From assembly GCA_022072175.1 (NCBI GenBank), contig JAJVIE010000013.1:154030-218029 (forward strand): 64,000 nt of DNA, given 5' to 3'. This DNA is from Candidatus Omnitrophota bacterium (lineage in GTDB: Bacteria; Omnitrophota; Gorgyraeia; 2-02-FULL-51-18). Under the pieces are notes generated by a model. That model made no database searches. It had not been told where the DNA came from and worked only from the letters and a program-made list of their open reading frames with translations. The position numbers and the translations under genes are program-made. How positions within the stretch are numbered: the stretch's first letter is position 1; each line of letters begins with the position of its first letter. This document shows positions 61,150-64,000 of this stretch, one piece after another.

Positions 61150-61605
61150 TTAATCCAAAAACGGCTCGATCCATTTTCTGAACAGCTTCAGGGCGTCCGC
61201 TGGCACGACGATCGGGAAATCGACGAGTTTGTCCACGCCATGCGCCATGAAGTCGCGCGTGTTCCAGGTCACGAACGCTGAAACTTTTGCTTGATGGGCC
61301 GCGCACAAAATCGAAGCGTCGCCTTTATCAAGTTTTTCCAAAAAGGGTTTGAGCTCACTCGCTGATGGATTCGAAACGACTTCCGGCCTTAAGTCTTTCC
61401 AGATTTCCCGGCTTTCCTGAATCAGATCTGGAAATTTTCTCGTTATAACGCGATCTATTTCCGTAATGACTTCTTCAGAAACGACCACGCCGATCGATTC
61501 CGCCTCAGCCATATTCAAGAGCTCGCGGGCCGCTCCGATTGCTGATCGTAGACCAGCAATGTATGCGCTGGTATCAAAAAATATCCTGTACCGCGGTGCT
61601 CCCAT
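61150..61605 (-). CDS. PIN-domain ribonuclease toxin (VapC-like)
   Basis: A 151-residue PIN nuclease. Acidic active-site residues are Asp11 (FFDTSAYIAG), Glu44 or Glu45 (VVSEEVITEI), Asp96 (DKGDASILCA) and Asp118 (TWNTRDF). VapC-type toxins cut tRNA or rRNA. It starts with ATG in a TGATG overlap with the antitoxin gene. Its GC content is lower than that of the surrounding genome, consistent with recent arrival. Confidence 0.88.
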   Translation of the reverse strand: MGAPRYRIFFDTSAYIAGLRSAIGAARELLNMAEAESIGVVVSEEVITEIDRVITRKFPDLIQESREIWKDLRPEVVSNPSASELKPFLEKLDKGDASILCAAHQAKVSAFVTWNTRDFMAHGVDKLVDFPIVVPADALKLFRKWIEPFLD

Positions 61606-61847
61606 CAGGATTTTTCTTTACGGATTTTTCTGAGGTCCTGCAAAAGCTCGTCCAGAGTGATACCTTTTTTATCGGCCTCCTTCGCAAACTTGTTGGCAAA
61701 AACCTCGAATTTCGAAGGTCCTGGAGCTATGAAAATACCGTCGCCAACTTTCGCTACGGACAGAATAGAATCCTTCGAAAGGTGAAGCGCCTTTCGTATG
61801 CTCATCGGAATTGTCACCTGTCCTTTTTCTCTCATTCTAGTAACCAT
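61605..61847 (-). CDS. AbrB/MazE-type antitoxin (VapB-like)
   Basis: An 80-residue protein with an N-terminal SpoVT/AbrB swapped-hairpin DNA-binding domain (VTRMREKGQVTIPMSIRKALHLSKDSILSVAKVGDGIFIAPG). The C-terminal helix (FEVFANKFAKEADKKGITLDELLQDLRKIRKEKS) probably neutralises the PIN toxin encoded next. Antitoxins of this type repress their own operon. GGAG precedes the ATG at 61847. Confidence 0.88.
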   Translation of the reverse strand: MVTRMREKGQVTIPMSIRKALHLSKDSILSVAKVGDGIFIAPGPSKFEVFANKFAKEADKKGITLDELLQDLRKIRKEKS

Positions 61848-61863
61848 GGCTTAATCTCCTATT

Positions 61864-61920
61864 TTCCTACTTATTCCTACTTTCTGATAAAAGTGTAACA
61901 TGCATACAGATAAATATCAA
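61864..61920 (-). promoter_or_regulatory. Promoter and candidate autoregulatory repeats of the toxin-antitoxin operon
   Basis: On the minus strand TTGATA (61915-61920), 17 bases and TACACT (61892-61897) make a promoter. In the leader, plus-strand TTCCTACTT occurs at 61864-61872 and again at 61874-61882, exactly one helical turn apart. This is a plausible binding site for the AbrB-type antitoxin. Confidence 0.6.
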
Positions 61921-61926
61921 ATAGCA

Positions 61927-61974
61927 AAGCGCCCGGCCAAATCTGACTTTTTTATCAGATTTAACCGGACGCTT
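61927..61974 (-). terminator. 20-bp stem hairpin downstream of tRNA-Glu
   Basis: The sequence folds into a 20-base-pair stem with an eight-base loop, from AAGCG at 61927 to CGCTT at 61974. In minus-strand RNA all 20 pairs form, with three G-U wobbles; in plus-strand RNA those three positions are C-A mismatches. It is 13 bases after the tRNA 3' end and probably ends or shields that transcript, though no U-run follows. Confidence 0.6.
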
Positions 61975-61987
61975 TGGGACATCCGAA

Positions 61988-62065
61988 TGGCGACCCCACG
62001 GGGATTCGAACCCCGGTTCTCACCGTGAAAGGGTGGTGTCCTAGGCCGGGCTAGACGATGGGGTC
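61988..62065 (-). tRNA. tRNA-Glu (anticodon TTC) with encoded CCA
   Basis: The minus strand begins GACCCCATCGTCTAG and ends GGGGTCGCCA. The acceptor stem GACCCCA/TGGGGTC pairs fully. The anticodon loop CTTTCAC gives TTC, and the T-arm contains GGTTCGAATCC. One mismatch sits at the top of the anticodon stem. The 3' CCA is encoded. It begins only 8 bases after the gyrA stop, so the two are probably co-transcribed. Confidence 0.95.
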
Positions 62066-62073
62066 AAAGAGGG

Positions 62074-64000
62074 TTACTTCGGGTCCGCTTCCGACTTGTC
62101 TGACTTGTCGGTCTTGGCGGACTTGTCGAAGAGTTCGGATTGTCCCGAGGCGGCGGCTTCGTCCTCGGGTTCGACCTTGGCGACAGTGACGACGCGGTCG
62201 TTGTCCTTCTTGAGGTTGATGACGCGCACACCCTGCGCCACGCGGCCGGTCTCGCGGATGTCCTTGACCGAGCAGCGCACGACCATGCCTTCCTTGGTCA
62301 TGATCATGACGTCGTCCTTGTCGGTCACGCACTTGAGGCCCACGACCTCGCCGTTCTTGTCGGTGACCTTGACGTTGGTCACGCCCTTGCCGCCGCGCGA
62401 GGTGACGCGGTACTCCTCGATCTCGGACCGCTTGCCGAATCCTTTCTCCGTCACGGTCAGGAGCGTGGCCTTCTTGTCCACGACCTCCATGCCGATCACG
62501 TAGTCGCCCGGGTCCAGCTGGATGCCGCGCACGCCTGCGGCCGAGCGGCCCATACTGCGGACGAAGCTCTCGGGGAATCGGATCGCCCGGCCCTTGCGGG
62601 TAGCCAGGAAGACCTCCGCCTTGCCGTCGGTGAGCTCCGCCTCGACGAGCTCGTCCTTGGGGTCGAGCGTGATCGCCGCGATGCCGCTCTTGCGGGTGTT
62701 CTCGAAGTCCGTCAGCTCGCACTTCTTGATGGTGCCGTTCTTGGTCGCCATCACGATGTACTTGCCCTCCTCGAACTTCCTCACCGGCATATAGGAGGTG
62801 ATCTTCTCTCCCTGCGACAGCGACACGAAGTTGGCGATGAACTTGCCCTTGGAGATGCGGCTGGCCTCGGGCAGTTCGTGGACCTTGATGATGAACGCCT
62901 TGCCCCGCGAGGTGAAGAGCAGCAGGTTGTCGTGCGTCGAGGCGATGAAGAGGTGCTCCACGAAGTCGTCCTCCACCCCGCCCGAGCCCACGCCCACGCC
63001 GCCGCGCTTCTGCTTGCGGTAGGTGGTGACGGGCAGGCGCTTCACGTAGCTCTGGTGGCTGATCGTGATCACCACGTCCTCGTCGGCGATGAGGTCCTCG
63101 ATGTTGAAATCCGTGTCCATGCTCCGCGCGATCTCGGTGCGGCGCTTGTCGCCGTACTTCTCCTTGAGCTTGGCCAGCTCCTCCTTGATGATCTCCAGGA
63201 GCTTCCTGTCGGACTTGAGGATGGACTCGAGATACTCGATGCGCTTCTCGAGCTCCTTGTACTCCTCCTGGAGCTTGTTGATCTCAAGACCGGTCAGCTT
63301 CTGCAGCTGCATCTCGAGGATGGCCTGCGCCTGCTTGTCGGAGAACTCGTACTCCTCGACGAGCGCGGTCTTGGCCTCGGCCGGGTTCTTGGACTTGCGG
63401 ATGGTCTTGATGACCTTGTCGAGGATGTCGACGGCCTTCATGAGGCCCTCGACGATGTGGGCGCGGTCGCGCGCCTTCTCGAGGTCGTAGATCGTCCGGC
63501 GGGTGATCACCTCTCGGCGGTGACGGACGTACTCGTGCAGGAGCTCCTTGAGCTTGAGCACGCGCGGACTGCCGTCGACGATGGCCAGGAAGATGATGCC
63601 GAACGTCGTCTGCATCTGCGTGTGCTTGTACAGCTGGTTGAGCACCACCTGGGAGTTGGCGTCGCGCTTGAGCTCGATGACCAGGCGCATGCCGTCCTTG
63701 TCGGACTCATCGCGCACGTCGGAGATGCCGGTGATCTTCTTGTCGTTGACGAGCTCGGCGATCGTCTCGATGAGCGAGGACTTGTTGACCTGATAGGGGA
63801 TCTCCGTGATGACGAGCATCTCGCGGTTGCCCTTCATCTCCTCGACGGAGACCTTGGCGCGGATCTTGAGGAGGCCGCGGCCGGTCTCGTACGCCGACTT
63901 GATGCCCTCGGTGCCGCAGATCGTCGCTCCCGTCGGGAAATCCGGTCCCTTCACGTGCTTCATCAGTTCCTTGGTCTCGACGTCGGGATTGTCGATGTAG
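62074..64000 (-). CDS. gyrA: DNA gyrase subunit A, C-terminal part (runs off the window)
   Basis: About 641 codons are visible; the start lies beyond the window edge. The frame continues upstream of the first ATG (YIDNPDVETKELMKHVKGPDFPTG), which is the conserved GyrA region after the active-site domain. The coiled-coil gate (about 200 codons) is followed by six beta-pinwheel blades. The RKQKRGGVGV segment matches the GyrA-box (QRRGGKG), which favours GyrA over ParC. The tail is acidic and Lys/Ser-rich (SAKTDKSDKSE). It introduces negative supercoils with GyrB. tRNA-Glu follows after 8 bases. Confidence 0.94.
   Translation of the reverse strand, partial: YIDNPDVETKELMKHVKGPDFPTGATICGTEGIKSAYETGRGLLKIRAKVSVEEMKGNREMLVITEIPYQVNKSSLIETIAELVNDKKITGISDVRDESDKDGMRLVIELKRDANSQVVLNQLYKHTQMQTTFGIIFLAIVDGSPRVLKLKELLHEYVRHRREVITRRTIYDLEKARDRAHIVEGLMKAVDILDKVIKTIRKSKNPAEAKTALVEEYEFSDKQAQAILEMQLQKLTGLEINKLQEEYKELEKRIEYLESILKSDRKLLEIIKEELAKLKEKYGDKRRTEIARSMDTDFNIEDLIADEDVVITISHQSYVKRLPVTTYRKQKRGGVGVGSGGVEDDFVEHLFIASTHDNLLLFTSRGKAFIIKVHELPEASRISKGKFIANFVSLSQGEKITSYMPVRKFEEGKYIVMATKNGTIKKCELTDFENTRKSGIAAITLDPKDELVEAELTDGKAEVFLATRKGRAIRFPESFVRSMGRSAAGVRGIQLDPGDYVIGMEVVDKKATLLTVTEKGFGKRSEIEEYRVTSRGGKGVTNVKVTDKNGEVVGLKCVTDKDDVMIMTKEGMVVRCSVKDIRETGRVAQGVRVINLKKDNDRVVTVAKVEPEDEAAASGQSELFDKSAKTDKSDKSEADPK

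Larger units (their letters stand above)
60076..61985. repeat. 17-bp inverted repeats bracketing the AT-rich cassette
   Basis: CGGATATCCCAAAGCGT at 60076-60092 reappears in opposite orientation at 61969-61985 (ACGCTTTGGGACATCCG) with one difference. Between them lie the nuclease, PIN toxin and antitoxin genes. TGGCGACCC also occurs beside both ends (60064-60072 and at the tRNA-Glu 3' end, 61988-61996) in direct orientation. Confidence 0.7.

Noticed and set aside
60064-61996. tRNA-end duplication TGGCGACCC as proof of integrase-mediated insertion
   Set aside because: Nine bases could match by chance and no integrase gene is in the cassette, so it is reported only as supporting context.

Overview
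This is a gene-dense, high-GC bacterial chromosome segment with mostly short or overlapping gene junctions. RNase Y plus YmdB, a twin-arginine TatC, lipoprotein and signal-peptide proteins, DXP-pathway isoprenoid synthesis (dxs, ispA) and a proton pyrophosphatase suggest a free-living bacterium of a poorly cultured lineage. I tentatively favour something near Elusimicrobiota or Omnitrophota, but the window holds no rRNA or ribosomal protein to settle it. Many first genes of transcription units have a -10 box only 6 to 8 bases before the start codon, so leaderless mRNA looks common. Internal operon genes instead use ATGA/GTGA/TGATG overlaps and clear Shine-Dalgarno sequences.

Layout. 1-9.1 kb: tatC, a membrane glycosyltransferase, an SPFH protein, a two-gene unit of unknown function (PD40 lipoprotein plus a 949-residue secreted protein), a repeat-bearing intergenic region and a coiled-coil membrane protein. 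9.1-16.4 kb: one compact minus-strand operon, 5-formyl-THF cyclo-ligase, rny, ymdB, xseA, xseB, ispA, dxs. 16.5-27.2 kb: a minus-strand sulfur-assimilation block (sulfotransferase, cysD, cysN, cysH, an SsuABC-type transporter interleaved with a JAMM protease, a ThiS-like carrier and cysK, then thrC, a MoaD-NIL fusion, two tiny membrane/secreted proteins and a cysteine-free Rrf2 regulator). 27.3-32.2 kb: a CBS protein and a heat-shock operon (hspR-like gene; CIRCE element; two Hsp20; clpB). 32.3-49.5 kb: a DnaQ-GIY-YIG fusion, ion antiporter, MscS channel, trehalose operon (otsA with a membrane sensor-like front end, otsB), PqiA-like and NnrS proteins, a CbiX-like chelatase, an rRNA methyltransferase, a PAS-PP2C phosphatase, a nitronate monooxygenase-like enzyme and an arsR-acr3-arsC operon. 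49.5-59.8 kb: a second antiporter, GST, pseudouridine synthase, hppA, methyltransferases, OsmC, and an sbtA-sbtB bicarbonate uptake pair. 59.8-62 kb: an AT-rich accessory cassette (antitoxin, PIN toxin, PD-(D/E)XK nuclease) bracketed by inverted repeats and large hairpins beside tRNA-Glu. 62.1-64 kb: the C-terminal part of gyrA.

The most distinctive system is the sulfur block. It has the three parts of a protein-thiocarboxylate cysteine pathway (ThiS-like carrier, CysK/CysM-type synthase, JAMM protease). A second carrier, fused to a NIL domain, overlaps a threonine synthase-like gene. In both carriers the terminal Gly-Gly is buried by extra sequence, so both look like precursors needing proteolytic maturation. 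No E1-like activating enzyme, sulfite reductase, serine acetyltransferase or APS kinase is visible in the window.
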